Assembly: GCF_963576615.1 (NCBI RefSeq)
Contig: NC_088717.1
Coordinates: forward strand, 39,572,302 to 39,636,301
Source of the DNA: Watersipora subatra
Lineage: Eukaryota; Bryozoa; Gymnolaemata; Cheilostomatida; Watersiporidae
Direction: 5' to 3'
DNA length: 64,000 bases
Shown here piece by piece: positions 1 through 13,796 of the stretch. Made by a program: the position numbers and the translations under genes. The notes beneath the pieces were generated by a model. The model had not been told where the DNA came from, did no database searches, and was given only the letters and a program-made list of their open reading frames with translations. Numbering within the stretch: position 1 is the first letter of the stretch; each line of letters opens with the position of its first letter.

Positions 1-122
1 TCGACCGCTTATGTTAAGTTTATCAGACAGGTTGGTAAAATAGATATTCATGGTTTTGATTAGCCGTCAATTCTAATTGAACATTATTTTTCTGTTATAA
101 TTTTTATTTTATCATTTTTCAG

Positions 123-338
123 AAACAGAGAGAGTCGCGTATTTACAACTGCAGAAAGGCTGTTCAATCTCGACTACACTGCTCTGTTGAAAGCAGCAGC
201 CAGGCTCCTAGTCAGAAGTTTGATAGTTTAGTTTTCTCATCACCTGCTTCTCCTAGTCAACCCGAGTGTCATCTGGCACACACTTGCCATGACCTGTGTT
301 TTGGGCGTCTACATTGCAGACATTCTGTCAACTGCGCT
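123..338 (+). CDS. Internal exon of a Cys-rich gene entering from the left edge
   Basis: An open frame of 72 codons runs from a pyrimidine-rich acceptor (AG at 121-122) to a strong donor (GTAAGT at 339-344). It starts and ends in phase 0. The last third is Cys/His-rich (HTCHDLCFGRLHCRHSVNCA) and the middle is Ser-rich. The next exon (1102) is in the same phase. No family was recognised; upstream exons lie outside the window. Confidence 0.55.
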
Positions 339-819
339 GTAAGTATTTACACTTCATCATTTATGTAACTGAAAGTTCATCTTAAAATATGCTTTCATTG
401 TGGCTGTCTGATTTTCTCTTTGCAAACTGTCTAGTTTTGCTTATAATTTTTTTTGGTTATTACTAGAATAGCCTCTGTTGATTATAATGCCTATGCAAGG
501 TCTGCTTCTTGTTTCTCTGTCTCGAGCATTGTAATGTTCCTTTTCTTGCATTATGTAGACCAAGATCTGCTAAGTACACTTTGATCTTGATTGTCAATCG
601 TTTTCCGAAGATGTTGAAAACTGCCTTTGAGTATTTTTTTGCTAATTATAAATTATAAATTTTTTATGACTACTAACAGATTTGAAAATAAGTGGGCAAA
701 ATCTTTATTGCCCTGATTAGACCTACGTGTAATTTGGTTTACAAGTATTTTATTGAGTAGATGAGAGCACTTGTCTGGGACCTTCATAAGATTCTTAGTG
801 TTTCTATCTTCATTTTATC

Positions 820-970
820 TAATACATTATATAATATATAATGTATATTATATATATTTTTATATATATAATATATATATATACATTATATAATTTACAA
901 TATATACAAATATTTTTGAATATTTGTATATATGTTAATATATATGTATATATATTTTATATAATACATG
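820..970. repeat. AT-rich TATA-type low-complexity tract in an intron
   Basis: Alternating TA/AT tracts with short palindromes fill the middle of the intron between the 123 and 1102 exons. Nothing else is seen in the intron. Confidence 0.7.
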
Positions 971-1101
971 ATATCTAATAATTTATACAGTTATGTTGCT
1001 CTATCAAATGTGGAGTTTTCCACTAACTAGTTTAGTATAATTTATGAGTTTCAACAAAATAAAGTTTAAATTATTTTAGTCCGTTTATCATTTCTTTTTA
1101 G

Positions 1102-1350
1102 AGCACATCTAACCCTGACAGCGGATGCGTGTCTCTCGATATTCCACCTCCTTCATGCCGAGCCACCGCACCATCTCCACAGTGCGGCAGCGACATAGTC
1201 TCATTCCACATTGTTGCCAACCTATCTACCTTCTCTCTAAACGGAAAATCATCTGCTGCCAACTCGAGCTTCAACAGCTGCGATGTATTTAGTGTGGATG
1301 ACACAGAACTTCAACCGACAGCTTGCGTAGAAGTTGCATCTTTTAACTGA
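1102..1350 (+). CDS. Terminal exon of the left-edge Cys-rich gene
   Basis: The acceptor is TTCTTTTTAG ending at 1101. The frame stays open in phase 0 from the 123-338 exon to TGA at 1348-1350, 82 codons. It holds several Cys (SGCVSLDIPPPSC, SPQCGSDIV, NSCDVFS, TACVEV) and a leucine/asparagine-spaced stretch that faintly resembles a leucine-rich repeat. It could instead be an N-terminal part of the LRR gene that begins at 2376, but no good phase-1 donor was found before the stop, so I treat it as a separate gene. Confidence 0.5.
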   Translation, partial: STSNPDSGCVSLDIPPPSCRATAPSPQCGSDIVSFHIVANLSTFSLNGKSSAANSSFNSCDVFSVDDTELQPTACVEVASFN

Positions 1351-1578
1351 GCTCAAAACAATGGAGTGGATGTTCACACTGATGTCTAAAGACACATCGG
1401 AGAATACCAACAGGACTCCAATTTTTAAAAATCATTTATGTATTTTATAAACCTCTACTGTAATAACTTACACATTTTATATAGCTGATGTGTACGCTAG
1501 TTGAGGCTAAAATTTGTATTTGCAGAATTCTTTTTATAGTCCAGAGTAAGAATTTTATATATCATAACTTACTGAAAT

Positions 1579-1802
1579 TTCATAGACACTACATGATGGT
1601 TTCATAGACACTACATGATGGTTTCATAGACACTACATGATGGTTTCATAGACACTACATGATGGCTTCATAGACACTACATGATGGTTTCATAGACACT
1701 ACATGATGGTTTCATAGACACTACATGATGGTTTCATAGACACTACATGATGGTTTCATAGACAGTACATGATGGTTTCGTAGACACTACATGATGGTTT
1801 TA
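1579..1802. repeat. 22-bp minisatellite, about 10 copies
   Basis: Units of CATAGACACTACATGATGGT plus two T follow each other almost without change, lying in the putative 3' UTR of the left-edge gene. Confidence 0.9.
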
Positions 1803-2147
1803 TTAGATACATTGTCAATATATTACTGAATAATAATAATTGACACAATGACTGTAAATTTCTTCATTAAAAATGCACATTTATATTATCTGTGTGCTAC
1901 AAGACAGTCTTCTGTAGAATTATCTTATCATCATATAAGATGAGAGAAGAACCCAGATATGAGTAAAAAACCAATATATGTTATGTGTCTTAAGTAGACA
2001 CATAACAGTTGCAATGTTCTTCATATTCCAGTCTATAAAAACACACTTCTCTACTGTTAAAATAAGAGTTTTATAATTTGGAACCTTCCAAAAGACCGCG
2101 TAGCAATGCTGACTATGTTCAGCTCGAAGTTATTTATCCTTATGTAG

Positions 2148-2170
2148 AATAAAATATAGTCTTCAATAAA
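2148..2170 (+). terminator. Candidate polyadenylation signals
   Basis: Two AATAAA hexamers 17 bases apart follow the stop codon at 1350 with no intervening gene. They are common by chance in AT-rich DNA, so support is positional only. Confidence 0.35.
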
Positions 2171-2375
2171 AACCTGAAGCTTAGACCTATATTGTGTTTT
2201 GTGCCTTCCTTGATTTGACAAATTCTAAAATATTCCTATATTCTGCTTGTTTACCAAATGCAATCACTTACTTTCCAAAGACTACATAAATTAAATTGAA
2301 AATTGTTTAAAATTCTGTTTTGGAAAAATTAATTAACAGAAATGTTAAAATGACAGAAATATATTTTGTCTGTAG

Positions 2376-2588
2376 GTAAAAATACTCCTGAGTCTTATCA
2401 AGATGATGACCGTACAATAGAGTTCAGCCAGGGAAATCCTAAGGCCCCCCTTCAGTGCACCAACATTGCGGAACCCTTACTCAGCCATGACTACGTATGT
2501 GAGGATGAGGATGCCGATTTTTCCGAGATCGTTCTCCATGGAATCGACGAAGACCTTGACCTGACTCACAAATGCACTATAGATGGTC
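2376..2588 (+). CDS. LRR gene exon 1 (first visible), acidic head
   Basis: Acceptor TTTTGTCTGTAG, donor GTAAGT; 71 codons, phase 1 to phase 1. It is rich in Asp/Glu with three Cys (LQCTNI, DYVCEDED, HKCTIDG), compatible with an N-terminal cap. It is not a first exon because it has no initiator ATG or signal peptide. Confidence 0.65.
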
Positions 2589-5500
2589 GTAAGTTTTAGC
2601 TCCTAAGCATTGGGTTTAGTTTTAGATCATGGTAGTTTCTCTTTGGTTTTTGCAGTAACTACGCTGCATAATATTTTAAAACTATTTCAGGTTTATGGTA
2701 AAGGATTATCATAAAGGCCATATAAGGACATGAGAGGTAGAGTTAATATTTAGTCATGCCTTTATTAAGTAACATACATGGAACTAGTGTGTTATTGCAT
2801 GTTTTTATATCTAAGGTTTACCTTTGTAGGGTGACCATTTGCAACGTAATTGATAGGGTTTGGTTTGGTTTGGTTCTGTATCTGGGATGCAAAATGTACG
2901 ACTATTGAAACCGTTTAGAAGGGCGCTACCCATACATTCTTGCAGATTACATGTTGCTCATCTAAAGAGGCATTCCATTCGGCTACACAATTGGAAAAAT
3001 CAAGCCACGACTATAAACATTAGCATCGCACTGAAACTCGGACTTCATTTGCTTAAAAGCTTCTATTGCAAAAATTAAAAAACACTTTAACTTTACTCTT
3101 AAAAAGTTGTTGCTTTTTTATGTTAGAATTATCAGATTTATTTTCGAAAATAATTCTAAAGCTACCTCAAATAAAGGGCAACAAATCTCATAATTAGCGC
3201 TATAATTTACATTAAAGCTTGATGTCTCTGAATATATACTACACTTCATTGCCAAAGTTAAACAAACGGTTTCACTTCAATTCACTAGAGTTAGCTAGAA
3301 TTAGAAGAGACTGCCATCCGAGATTGCATATCCACCTTTATGGGATAGCTATACAATGAACAAACAGGTATTTAAATTCTAAAGATTGAATATAGTGTTT
3401 TTGGTTGGTTACGAAGGTTTGTGCCCTCTACTCTGTGACTGTGATGTTACATATGTGAGCTGTCAAAAAGGTCCGACTTTGGAGAACGAGTTCAACTTCA
3501 TACATCTAGTATTTCAAGGTTGGTACAATATAGCATTGCTATATCCGTCTTCAGTAAGCAACATAACAAGGCTGCTAAAACCACAAATAACTATAGCCAT
3601 GGTTCGTTATAGCAATAGTTCACTAATAATAGCTGTAGCTCATTATAGCATGGCTCACTCCTCTAGTATATAACATGTACCCCTCTTGTATATTAAACGT
3701 ACTCCTCTATGATATAACATGTGTTCTTTTAGTATATTAGATGGACACCTCTGGTATATTGCATGTACATTTATCTACGACACCATATACACAAAAGTTG
3801 ACTCACCCAATTACGAAGCATCAAAATTTCAGTTTTTTAGTCTCAAAATTGAAAGAGTGCAAGCCAAGCAGCGTATGTCTTTTCCTAGAAATTTTCTCAG
3901 CAATAACAGAAAACTGGCCAGGGCTAATTATTAAACAACAGAACGCATTGTTGACTTTGATCTGAACAAATCACAAATTACCGTGAAACCTCTAATTGAA
4001 CGCCATGGCGCTCTATTTTTCAACCTTTCCTCTATAGTGGCGATCAATTGGAGGTGGCGTTCAAATAAAGGCTGGTGGTCTATTTTTCAATTATCTCGTC
4101 AGAATTTTCAGAAGATAAATTTAGTCCTATTACGGGCAAAGCGAATGTTGCCCATATTTTGCCCACTTTTCCGGTAGACCAATATTAAACATTTTGAATG
4201 TAATAAATCGGCTGACTCACCTCTAACTTGTCAAAGATCTCTTAATGAATGTGCATCGAGAAAATGAGAAATATCTGTACCAGTTGATATCTATTGCTTG
4301 CAATTGACCAGCGATGATATTATATCCTGTATCCTTTGCAATTTGTTGGAAATTTCAAATTTTATTTCATTCTAAATTTGAAGACATATTTTTATTTTAT
4401 ATCTATATTTACCAATGTTGCATAAAAGCTCATTGCACTCATTGATATATTTGCTACAGTTTGCAGCCAAAACTAGCTTTTTATGTGCAATAGAAGTGGA
4501 GTGTAGTAGAAGTGTTAAGATAGCTGCAAGGATGCTATTAAATAATATGCTATAGATCTGCATATTTATAAGTTATACAACAATAATCTATCAAATAATA
4601 CAAATATATATATTCATGAACAAGTGACATGAACGAACCCTATTTATATTACATGCAGAAACAAAAATTTATGTTTTTAAAACAAAAATATTTCCATTGT
4701 TTGCTCGGATAGCTGCATTCTGATTGTTGCTTTCGATGGAACGAACATCTTCTAGTTGTCCAATACCTTCCACAATATCTTCTGCACTCAACTCTTCTTC
4801 TGCACTGCTGAACTAGTCGATATTCCAAGCTTTTGGGAGAGCAAAACTTTAAGCCCTGCATGACTGCATTTAGCACTAATGCAACACGTAAAGGTTTTAC
4901 TCAAAATAAACATAACCTTTGTTCCAAAATTTGCCAACCAGTTTTTATATGCATGTCTTTCGAAGTATTAGGACTGCGTTAAACAAAAAATTTCTATTAG
5001 CCTGAGAGGATTAGTAGATATTTCTATGGCGTTGCTTTCAAAGTTCATCTATTATCGTAAATTAAGCCGTTTTTTCATATATGTAGGCTACTTCAAAGTA
5101 GAAGACCATGTTAAACAGAGAACTACCGCTAGCCTAAGATCGTTATTAGTTATTTCTATGGTGTTGCTTTCAAAGTTTTAACAAAAAAAATGAAAAATTT
5201 TAGAATTGGAAAGCAAGATAATTAATTGTTATTGATATTTATGATTCATTATTAATACGATTTTGTGCACACTTTTCTACTGATCAGTTGGTATTATGGG
5301 TTCGTAAAGATCAAATAATGTCAAAGTGGCAGTCAAATGGAGGTGGCGTTCAATTAGAGCTTTTACAGTAACTCAGTTTATACTGAATCAGTCTTTGCCA
5401 TTTCCTCAGAAACACATTTACATTTCACTCAACCAGCAAGATGAAAACCTTGTTCTTTACTGTTATGTCCTTATGTTATGTCCTGTAGTTTTAGAAAAAA

Positions 5501-6716
5501 AACAAATGCGGTAATTATTTTGCATGATCAACATTTTGTGAGCATACTATTGAGTAAATCACCGAGAGCAAAAGCAACGGTACATTAATTTCAGTTGAAC
5601 ATTGCTTGCCACGTATTGTTTAAAACTCACTCTAAAGTGTTCTATTTATTTGCAGGCACTGACTACAGCCATCTGCAGCAGATACAGGCCAGAAGCCTTA
5701 GTAACCTCACTAAAAGTAGCATTGCGAGTGAAATCGGAGCGAAGCAGCTCAGTTTAGTTGTTGTTCATATTAATTCATTGATAGTGAGTCTATAAACTAT
5801 TTTATCTAGATTTTAGACTACAGTAGATGTTTACAAGTATACTATTGTCTATTGATGTGTGGAGTATATAGATACTGTTCATATACACTCTATACTTTCA
5901 GGCAATTGATGTATAGGGTGTATATATACTGTCTACAAGTACTCTATACTCACAGACCATAGACATATATACTATATAGATACTATTCATATACCTGTAT
6001 GTACGATATACTCACAGACCATAGACATATATACTGTATAGATAATGTTCATATACCTATATGTACACTATACTCACAGACCATAGACATATATACTATA
6101 TAGATACTGTTCATATACCTATACGTACACTCTACTCACAGACCATAGACATATATACTATATAGATACTGTTCATATACCTATATGTACTCTATACTCA
6201 CAGTCCATAGTCATATATACTATATAGATACTGTTCATATACCTATAAGTACACTATACTCACAGACCATAGCCATATATACTATATAGATACTGTTCAT
6301 ATACCTATACGTACACTATACTCACAGGCCATATATGCTTATGTATATAAAAGCTGTTCATGTATAATCTATACTTACAGACCATACTTACAGATATATA
6401 CAGATATACTTACAGATTACATACTTACAGGTATATAGAACATATAGATACTGTTTGTAAATACTCTGTGCATACAGACCATAGATGTTTAGAGCACAGG
6501 GATAATGTATGTGTATAATCTATACTATCAGAGATCATAGATATATAGAGTATAAAGATAATGTCCATATATACTCTATAGTTAGAGACCATAGGTGTAT
6601 AGAGTATACAGATACTGACCACATATACTTTGTATTTACAAACCATAAATCTATAAAGTATATAGATACTGTATACTCACCATATACATGCCATATATGT
6701 ATAGAGTATGTAGTCA

Positions 6717-6806
<90 letters not shown>

Positions 6807-9800
6807 TATACTTATAGACGATTAGTATATAGAGTATATAGATACTGTCTATGTGTATTCTGGACTCACAAACCATAGATGTATAGAGTATGTACGTACT
6901 GTCCATATATACTGTACACTTACAGACCATAGATGTCGCTGCGTTTGAAGGCTATGAAAACCAGTTCTTTCAACTTCACTTCAGCTCACTTCCTCTCATT
7001 ACTCGTCTCCCTAAGGGACTTTTAGATCAATTCACCAGCATTGGCACCATCTTTATTACTTTCACAGCTATTAGCGAGCTCTCTTTTTTAGAAGGTAAGA
7101 AATCTACAAGTGACTATTCATTTAGATGTGTTAATAATTAGCCCAATATGACACAAATTGCTACAATTACAACTTTGAGACGACATCTAAAAGTTGTAAG
7201 CAGGATGTGCATGGGCATTCAGTTGTCTAAGACTATTGAGTATCTTTAGTTCTCTACAGAAAGTATTTTTGCATCTCTACAGAGAGTGTCTTTACATCTC
7301 TGTAGAGAGTGTCTTTACATCTCTATAGAGAGTATCTTTACATCTCTGTAGAGAGTATCTTTACATCTCTGTAGAGAGTATCTTTACATCTCTACAGAGA
7401 GTATCTTTACATCTCTGTAGAGAGTATCTTTACATCTCTGTAGAGAGTATCTTTACATCTCTGTAGAGAGTATCTTTACTTATCTGTAATGAGTATCTTT
7501 ACATCTCTGTAGAGAGTATCTTTACATCCCTGTAGAGAGTATTTTTATATCTTTGTAGAAAGTATCTTTACATCTCTGTAGAGAGCATTTTTACATCTAT
7601 GTAGAGAGTATCTTTATATCGCTGTAAAGAGTATCTTTACATCTCTGTAGAGAGCATTTTTACATCTATGTAGAGAGTATCTTTATATCTCTGTAGAGAG
7701 TGTCTTTACATCTATGTAGAGAGTATCTTTACATCTATGTAGAGAGTATCTTTACATCTCTGTGGAGAGTATCTTTACATCTCTGTAGAGAGTATCTTTA
7801 CATCTCTGTAGAGAGTATCTTTATATCTATGTAGAGAGCATTTTTACATCTCCATCTTTGCATAGAGTATGTATATAGCAGTATCAAGCATCTTTGCATC
7901 TCTGCAAAGAACATCTTAATCCTTTAAACCTCTACTTACAAAGTTCATTTACTGCAATATCTCCTTTACATGCTAAAACTGTTTTATATAGAAAAGAATC
8001 TTATTTAATTTCTAGTGTTTGTCATTAGTATGTTGGCCATTTGTCGATCATGTGTCCACATATAGCACAAAGTTGTAGTTTGATACAGTTTTAGTAACGA
8101 ATAATGCGCTTCGCAGTGGATTTGAATTCCGATTCTTCAGACAAGCGTGCTAACCTACCAGGCAAAGTGGCTACATTGTTATAGAATGGAATAATTGTGG
8201 TCATACTCTTTACATCAGTTACAGTACACACGCTCGAAGCGCTTAGAAAATTACTAGTCGCACCTCGACATACGGGTTTAATGCATTTTAGGACTGAGCT
8301 CGTATGTAGATTTTGCATTTTACTCGTGTCTTAAGGCACTGTTTCTTATATAAAATAACTAAATATAAATTAATCCGTTATCATAATATGAAAAACCACA
8401 TAAAATTGGATATTACGGCAGAAAAAACTTGTTTTTAGTTGTTGTAATTTAGTACTTATGCCAACAAAGTAGCAAATACCTATTTAGTTGTTAAAATCTG
8501 CGATAAAATTTAACATTGCGATGTACACTACTGTAAGTTTTTACCTTTGAGACAGTCATAGTGGCTATTGACAGTCTTGAGAGCAATGCGTTCGGTACAC
8601 TGAACGCGTAACAAAGACTTTAAATTTAATTTAAATGAATTTAGCTTACTAAACACACACGTAAAGTTAAGTTTTAATTAAACTTTTACTAAACTTACTT
8701 TAATTTTTTCGTCTTATTTTTTTATTACCCGTTTCCGGTTTTGCGCTTTTTGCCTCGCGTTCTCTATAACTTTTAGCTGACTTTTTAAAAACTTTTTTCA
8801 TACTGATTCGAGGATGAAGACTAATTGATGCTGTTCTCGAAAGCTGCCTCTTCCATACTTGGCCATATAATGGTTGTCGACAACTTGCTCGGATGATCGT
8901 GTCTCAAATATTACCCGTATTTCAAGGAAAGAACTTGCTCGAAATGCTGCTAGAGTTTGGATTTTTTGTATGTTGGGGCCCTTGTATGTCGAGGCGTGAC
9001 TGTATTGGCTATTACTAACTTGAATGAAAGTTGTGGTTGTGTGAGAGATCATTAGGTGTAACATAACAATTATGGAGGACACTTATTATAGTAAAAATTT
9101 AGACAAAGTCAATTCACTAGCTTAAGTTACTCAAACTCATTAGGTAATGATTTTATCATTTGTGCAACACCCGGCATCTATCTAGTAGCTCTATAAAAGT
9201 ACATTGTAATATTTTTAAGCTGTTCAACTCCTCATAAACCTAAAATAACCTCTTAGTCGTGAATATAAATGCAATTATTGATAGCTGAAATGCAGAGTAT
9301 AAAACAATAAAAAATCATTGTAAAAATAAAATTATATATAAAACACTACATTCATAAAATAAGAGTAAACTAAAAGAGGCATAGATTGGTACTTTACTTC
9401 ATAGATATGTGAATAGAAGTGTTGTGGAACCTATGCTGATGCATAGGTTTGAAGGTAGAGCAGCATTTACATGTAAATTATGATGAGGTCACTTTTTTGG
9501 CGGGGAATTTCTGATCAGCTCTCTCAACTAAAGCAAAGTTCAAATCAACTAACAAATTTGTTTTGTTTTTTATATTTTCACTCACTTCACCTTCTCTTGT
9601 GAAGTAGCAATGCTTCAAGAAGCTTCCAATGCCATGCTGGACTATGCATGAAAAGTCAAAGATTACCTATCTCAAACTTTACGCTGTGTGACAGAGAAAA
9701 AGTAGCCATAAGTAAAAGTTTGAATTTGAGTTAAGAAAAACAATAACTAATTGAATTTGATATTGACACACCCTTTACACTATAAATATGTGCCAAGGTA

Positions 9801-12800
9801 CGCTTGTGTGACATTTGAAGACTGTTTTTTACACTGAGTCCTCTAAGTTTCAGTCGGCATACAGTTAACTCTCAGAAGCAATTTGTCTCTGTTGACAGAT
9901 GGTGCCTCTGTGTACTATGTTGACAGATGCTGCCTCTGTGTACTCTGTTGACAGAAGCTGACTATGTGTACTCTGTTGACAGAAGCTGACTCTGTGTACT
10001 CTGTTGACAAATGCTGACTCTGTGTACTCTGTTGATAGATACTGACTTTGTGTACTCTGTTGATAGATACTGATGCGGTGTACTCTGTTGATAGATACTG
10101 ATGCGGTGTACTCTATTTACAGATGCTAACTCTATGTTCTCTGTTGATAGATGCCAACTCTGTATACTCTGTTGACCAACACTGATGCGGTGTACTCTGT
10201 TTACAGATGCCAACTCTGTGTATATTTGTTTCAGGATTGAGCAATGATTTGCTCACAGAGTTGCATTTAAACGATAATAAAATCACCTCAATTGGCCGAG
10301 AATCTTTGATTGGATTTTTGAACTTACAGCTGCTGCACCTCCATAACAATCTGCTGACACAGGTACATCACACTCACTGTATATTCTGGCTTACCAGTCA
10401 ATCCAGCATAAGTCGAGAGCTAAGTGATTTTTTTTATTTTTAAAATCCTGGTTTTGACATGTACCTGCCATATCAGTCGATGCCCCTCTCTTTCGCTCAT
10501 CCATAGTCGCTCATTTCTCTCCTCAAATCGCTTGATGACTAATAGTTTAGTCGGCATCAGAGGCCAGTTATACGTAGCTGACGAGATGGCATTTAAAAAC
10601 ACCAACAGAAAAAACGTTCATGTTTTTAGCGCCATCGGCAATACGACACTTAAACCAAAAAAACAAGAGAAAGCAGTTCTAATGAAGACCACAGGTTCTG
10701 AAAAACAGCACTTCACCATAGTATTGGCCTGCCTAGCCAATTGAATGAAACTGCCACCTTTGATACTATGTATTTAACAGAAAAACAATACCACAAGACA
10801 CATTTTAATCAGGAATCATGGTTCATGAACAAGAACAATAATGGATGATCGTGGAGCTGTCAAATGGGTGTGGGCTTGTGGGCAAAGGCTATACAAAAAT
10901 ACAAAAATTTTAAAAACTCATTGTTTCAGAAGATAATCTAGCGATGACAATTTGAATAATAATGAATTGACCTTTGTGTTTGATTCATCTCATGTTGAGT
11001 AGGATTACTAGTATTTTACTATTTTATAAATATACCCCTATATGTCATATTATATAATTTTGATTTGTGATAGTTTTTTGAAGTTTAATTTTACTAGGAT
11101 TTGTGTCATGAAAAATGTGGCTGCCGTGTAAGTCGACGACAAATTTTTAAGCTTGAAATTTGGTATCAAATCTTCAACTTCAACTTGGACACCAGAATTT
11201 ACAGTATTCTTATTGTATTCATAGTTACACAGTAAGAAATAGTTAGCTTCGGTAGGAGCTATTAAATATTTAGATTCCTATTTAGTTGAGTAAAACTGAA
11301 ATAAACAGCCTAATTGCTAAAAACTGATGAGTAACATAATATTTTTATCTATGATCTTTACTATAATAAGACTCGTGCTCGTGTAAAAGCGTTAGAAAGA
11401 ACGATTGTTCTGCACAAGAAACAAACCTTTTGTTATGTTGTTGTGCTATTCTCTAAAATGTTTTGTATGAGAGAAATACTAAGACAACACTATCACATTG
11501 GTAGATTTGCTATTATTTAACTTACCCATAATACATTCGTAAAAGTTTTTGTCTTCTTTTATGACCTTTGGGAGAAAATAAAATTTCAAAGTAGGACAAT
11601 AAAATGTAGTTTTACAAATAAAAGCGTATCAGAAGGTAAATATTGGTATGAGTGAGTCTTTGTATGTTGAAGGTTTTAAAGATCAACTAGTACTAAATTT
11701 TAGTAGATTTTATCAGAAAGTATCAATATTTTTCTATTTTCTGTGATTGCTTTTGATGGTTGAAGTGATCTGACTACAAGATGTTTAAGATTAAAATTGA
11801 CCAAACTTAATAGCGATTAAACCACTCAAATTTAGCAAAAGTACAAACATGATGTCTGTAGTTTTGAAAAAAAAACAGCCGAATGGAGACGCATAACGCT
11901 GAAACTCGAACACATTAGCCGATATCGACCATAGCAACGATAGCAACTAGTGAGTCATTTCGCCTGTATTTTTCTTCTAGACGTTTCAACTGCGATCAAG
12001 TTTTGTCGATTTTAATCCTCGAACATCCTGGCAGTCAGATCACCTTGAATATCAAAAACAATCGTATAGAAAAATACCAATACTTTCTGATACAACCTAT
12101 TAAATCTTTATGCAAGTTTACCATCAAAGATAAAAAGCCAGTACTGGTGTACTGACATGTTATTTAATATATTCATTTCATGCTGATCACTAGCGCGGGT
12201 GTCACGGGTCTCATATTCTTTCCACTAGAGCTGACGCTGCGTGGCCACACTCATTGGGTGATATAATAAACTTGAGAAAGTTTTCATTCTTTATTAGAGA
12301 CGATGATGGGATTAGTATATTTTACATAGTTTTCGTATTTCGTCAGAAAAGGGATCATCATACCACTTGATAAAAGCAATTGAAAACGAAATTCACTAAT
12401 TCATTATTGTGCTAGGATTTCATGTAGTTTCAACTTGAGCTCTACCATCACCTTACTGCTATTGGCTAAATGAACTTCAAACAGCTGATAACTACATAAA
12501 ATTGCATTTCTACCACACATGAACTATTATGAGCTTAAAATATTATGTTTTTCACAAAAGATAATGAAAAATCTAAAAAACCGGTTTTTTTGACTATTTT
12601 AAACAGCCCAGTTTAAACTCTGGGTTTAAACTGAGCCAACCCCTGCTTGCAACATTTTGCTGTAAAAAAATAACAGTTTGGCTAGATTGTTTGCACTTGA
12701 TAAAATTTCTAGCATTAGATCTTTGAAACAAATTGAAATTTCATCAAAACTTTGAACAAACCCAATCAGAACATTTGTAAGTTCTTGTGCATGGAAAACA

Positions 12801-13734
12801 TTTTCTTTAAACCTAAGGGTCGGCTCTCAAAGCTAGTGAAGGTTATAATATGAGCCTGCATGTTTGGTTTGTCATTCACATGTTTCTTATATGCTCCTAT
12901 TTTGTTACATTCACATTGACAGCTAGGAATCTAATGACAATAATATGCAGGTAGTTTTAGGAACCATCCAAATACTGGTAGTTGACAACTGCAGTAAGGT
13001 GTTACAGATTACAAGTCTGTTGCATTTTTATAGATAGACTTTTGTGAGTTGAGGTCATTTTTATGGATAAAAGCTGAACAGGAAGCATTCGGAGGAGGCA
13101 GAGCTGTACAGCAGTCAAGGTAGCTGTGGGTAGCTAGATATGTTATTATCTCGACACATAAACCTGCTATGTCATTATTTGTGTCTGTCTGTTAGTCCTT
13201 ATAAACATGCATTTCCACATCTTTTGGCCGATTTTAAGCAAGCTTCACACACATATGCTCTGTGTGTGAAGCTTGGTCACAAATACAGTTTGCAACCAAG
13301 CCTTTTGCCAGATTGCCCAAAATAATTGGTTTTAAATCTCTGCCTGGTTTCTGAAAACCAGCATCTTAAACACCAGTCTGTGAGCTATTTGATTGAAAAT
13401 GGAAGAAATCCTGACCATCACCAGCCAAATGTTAGTATTTATCTAAGCTGGATCTCTAGGTAATATCAATATGCTTTGTTTTTTAGAATATGACTTTGCT
13501 AGTAATATTATATCCTAAGCATATCTGCTACTTGCATGCTGTATTGCATACACTAGTTTTGATTTAGAAGCTGTCATAGCCTACCATTCTAGATTGTCTG
13601 ACCTGAGTATTAAACGTTGGGTTCATATATGCAGGGGCACTGGTAGTGGCAGGAGTATATCTTGTCTAAGACTTTCCTATTCTCCTCTTCCTCTCTCTCT
13701 CCTTCCTTCTCCCTTTCTCATTTCTTCTCTCTCC

Positions 13735-13796
<62 letters not shown>

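Larger units (their letters stand above)
1351..2175 (+). other. Putative 3' UTR of the left-edge gene
   Basis: Non-coding sequence follows the TGA at 1348. It contains the 22-bp minisatellite and ends near two AATAAA hexamers (2148-2153 and 2165-2170). No exon was found here, although the missing first exon of the LRR gene would have to lie here or overlap it. Confidence 0.35.

Noticed and set aside
2860..3078. 72-codon open frame
   Set aside because: Starts in a GGTTT repeat and has no domain or splice support.
6425..6930. Tyr/Ile-rich frames on both strands
   Set aside because: They cross the AT microsatellite and the 62-bp array; no coding signature.
12930..12960. 35-nt candidate for the missing LRR micro-exon (CTAGGAATCTAATGACAATA region)
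   Set aside because: Its phase (1) does not follow the phase-0 donor at 10362 and the peptide is not convincingly LRR.
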